Source: Lachnospiraceae bacterium UBA3814 (GTDB taxonomy: Bacteria > Bacillota > Clostridia > Lachnospirales > Lachnospiraceae). Taken from it: a stretch of DNA of 6,325 nucleotides. A program made the translations under genes and the position numbers. The notes below the pieces were generated by a model, which was not told the DNA's origin, ran no database searches, and saw only the letters and a program-made list of their open reading frames with translations. Below are positions 4,853 through 6,325 of the stretch, one piece after another; the stretch's first letter is position 1, and every line of letters begins with the position of its first letter. The DNA lies in contig DFEA01000096.1 of assembly GCA_002368575.1 (NCBI GenBank), forward strand, positions 1-6,325, read 5' to 3'.

Positions 4853-6157
4853 TTGGAAATAATAATTGTCGAGCTTTCCAAGTACATACTTACCATACTT
4901 ATGGCGGTATATACCTTTCAATGCTTTTACGTCTTCAGGTTTCATAATGAACACGAAAGGAACGGTATATATTTCAGGCAGAATATAGCGATGATACTGA
5001 TATATGCCGTATCCTTCCTTGCTCTTTTCCTTGTGTCCGGGGATGATCAACGGCTGTTTTCTGTTTACGTTACAGGACAGATCATTACCATAGCCGTTAT
5101 ACTGTTTTACAGGCTGGCATATAAGGGGGCTAACCGGCTGATAGTCAATAATATGTGCATGCTGCTGTCCGTAAGCTTTTTCATCCTGACAAGGCTTTCC
5201 TATGATAAGGCAGTAAGGCAGATCGTCATAGCGCTTGCCTCGCTGGTACTGACCTCCGTTATCCCCTGCATACTCATGAGGTTTCGGAACCTGCGGCGGT
5301 TTTACTGGCTTTTTGCGGCACTTGGCATTATCATGCTTTTTGCCGTGCTTGTGTTTTCCGCCGCCGTACACGGCTCAAAGCTCAGTATAAGCATTGCAGG
5401 CGTCTCCTTCCAGCCATCAGAGCTTGTAAAGCTTACCTTTGTGTTTTCCATAGCGGGGATACTGTCAGTGGCTGAAAGGCTTTCTGACATAATCATAACA
5501 GCTGTGATAGCCGGGGCTCATATTCTGATACTGGTGCTTTCCAGGGATCTGGGAAGTGCTCTTATCTACTTTGTAGTTTACATAACTATGCTGTTCATAG
5601 CCACGGGGAGCTATCTCCTTCTTGCGGGAGGGTTTATCGGAGGGCTGATGGCTGCAGCCGCGGGCTATAAGCTGTTCAGCCACGTAAGAGTGAGGGTCGC
5701 AGGCTGGAGGGATCCTCTCGGGACCATAGACAGCTCAGGCTTCCAGATATCCCAGGCGCTTTTCGCCATGGGAACAGGCGGCTTTTTCGGAATGGGGATC
5801 AGGCAGGGCGCGCCGGGAAGGATCCCGGTGGTGGAGTCCGACCTTATCTTTGCCGCGATATGTGAGGAGCTGGGCGTCCTGTTCGGCATCTGTCTTATTC
5901 TTATATGTGTAAGCATCTTCGTGATGTTTATGAATATTTCCATGAAGTTTACCGATCCGTTCTACAAGCTGGTGGCGGTGGGGCTTTCCATGACCTATGG
6001 CTTTCAGGTCTTCCTTAATATAGGGGGTGCCGTCAAGTTCATACCTCTTACGGGGGTTACACTTCCTCTTGTGAGCTACGGAGGAAATTCAATAATAGTT
6101 ACTCTGACGATGTTTGCGATAATACAGGGAATGTACAATGCGATCCATGAAGGGTGA
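4853..6157 (+). CDS. SEDS-family peptidoglycan glycosyltransferase, FtsW/RodA/SpoVE type
   Basis: SEDS proteins polymerise lipid II into glycan strands in the membrane, working with a class B PBP. The 434-residue product is very hydrophobic with about 12-13 predicted membrane segments. Family motifs in order: GVSFQPSELVKL (183-194), RDLGSAL (231-237), WRDPLGTIDSSGFQISQAL (285-303), MGTGGFFGMGI (306-316), P325 with ESDLIFAAICEELG (328-341) whose D330 corresponds to the functionally essential Asp of the HTDFIFA motif, and GVTLPLVSYGGNS (401-413). About six membrane segments precede FQPSE, more than in typical 370-400 residue members. The start is TTG 4853, one base after the U32 stop (TGA-A-TTG); weak SD-like AGAGG (4837-4841) or GTGGA (4843-4847) precedes it. 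The next in-frame ATG, 4901, would cut the first membrane segment. Neighbouring zapA and PBP genes favour a division (FtsW-like) role, but RodA versus FtsW cannot be settled here. Confidence 0.93.
   Translation: MEIIIVELSKYILTILMAVYTFQCFYVFRFHNEHERNGIYFRQNIAMILIYAVSFLALFLVSGDDQRLFSVYVTGQIITIAVILFYRLAYKGANRLIVNNMCMLLSVSFFILTRLSYDKAVRQIVIALASLVLTSVIPCILMRFRNLRRFYWLFAALGIIMLFAVLVFSAAVHGSKLSISIAGVSFQPSELVKLTFVFSIAGILSVAERLSDIIITAVIAGAHILILVLSRDLGSALIYFVVYITMLFIATGSYLLLAGGFIGGLMAAAAGYKLFSHVRVRVAGWRDPLGTIDSSGFQISQALFAMGTGGFFGMGIRQGAPGRIPVVESDLIFAAICEELGVLFGICLILICVSIFVMFMNISMKFTDPFYKLVAVGLSMTYGFQVFLNIGGAVKFIPLTGVTLPLVSYGGNSIIVTLTMFAIIQGMYNAIHEG
6126..6130 (+). promoter_or_regulatory. Ribosome binding site of the PBP gene, inside the SEDS gene
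   Basis: AGGGA stands 7 bases before ATG 6138 and 16 before the alternative ATG 6147, so 6138 is preferred. Confidence 0.55.
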
Positions 6158-6325
6158 AAAGGGCGTCAGGGCTGATGCCAAAAGGGAGAACAGGAATATA
6201 GTACATATCACCTTTGCCGTTGTCCTGCTTTTCATAGTAATGACAGGGTATATAGGCAGCTATACTTACTTTAAGGCCCCTGATTTTATTAACAGCCCCT
6301 ATAATCTGAGGCAGGAGCTTCTGGC
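6138..6325 (+). CDS. Class B penicillin-binding protein (peptidoglycan transpeptidase), N-terminal fragment
   Basis: Only the first 62 codons and two further bases are in the window; the gene runs off the right edge. The translation opens with a short basic cytoplasmic tail (about 1-20), a single membrane anchor (about 21-45, VHITFAVVLLFIVMTGYIGS) and then an extracytoplasmic stretch containing SPYNLRQ (53-59), which matches the NPYN-R region found just after the anchor in clostridial FtsI/PBP2-type transpeptidases. The catalytic SxxK, SxN and KTG motifs would be far downstream and are not visible. The start overlaps the preceding SEDS gene by 20 bases in another frame, indicating tight translational coupling, as expected for a SEDS polymerase and its cognate PBP. 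The alternative start is ATG 6147. The assignment rests on topology, the SPYN motif and position. Confidence 0.8.
   Translation, partial: MRSMKGEKGVRADAKRENRNIVHITFAVVLLFIVMTGYIGSYTYFKAPDFINSPYNLRQELL

Noticed and set aside
4763..5371. A 202-codon open frame on the minus strand
   Set aside because: It lies antisense across the U32 and SEDS genes, which both have clear family motifs. Its composition (many Lys, Tyr, Gln, His and Pro) is what the reverse complement of hydrophobic codons gives, and no family is recognisable.

Overview
The window reads as chromosomal core DNA of a low-to-mid GC Gram-positive anaerobe of the class Clostridia, most likely family Lachnospiraceae. The basis is protein style and gene order: an SD-led ruvA-ruvB-zapA-U32-SEDS-PBP row, heavy use of AGG/AGA arginine and ATA isoleucine codons, a ZapA with the clostridial NIADDYF signature, and a Gx-type transporter upstream. 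All supported genes are on the + strand and density is high. No rRNA, tRNA, mobile element or CRISPR array is visible.

Layout. (1) Bases 1-270 hold the C-terminal end of a Gx/heptaprenyl-diphosphate-synthase-component-I type membrane protein. Overlapping its end is a 70-codon gene (263-475) for a peptide with a double-glycine leader-like N-terminus followed by a CxxC...CxxC zinc-ribbon-like core. This transcription unit ends at a strong terminator with perfectly matched stem arms (484-513). (2) A new promoter with a near-consensus Gram-positive LexA (SOS) box in its spacer (524-537) starts ruvA-ruvB (594-2237), the Holliday-junction branch-migration motor. (3) A second promoter overlapping the ruvB stop codon leads into zapA (2290-2652), followed by a hairpin terminator whose T-rich tail runs straight into the next start codon. 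(4) A 720-codon U32 family gene (2689-4851) follows, of the type now linked to RNA base hydroxylation rather than proteolysis. It has no Shine-Dalgarno sequence. (5) A SEDS-family FtsW/RodA glycosyltransferase (4853-6157, TTG start) is followed, with a 20-base overlap, by the start of a class B penicillin-binding protein cut by the window edge.

How they work together. RuvAB is DNA repair and recombination, apparently under damage control. ZapA (Z-ring stabiliser), the SEDS polymerase and the PBP transpeptidase form a cell-division/septal-wall set, with the U32 enzyme embedded in it. The most unusual items are the leader-plus-zinc-ribbon peptide, the SOS box inside the ruvAB promoter, and the terminator/start-codon collision before the U32 gene. 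The rest is ordinary conserved housekeeping sequence.
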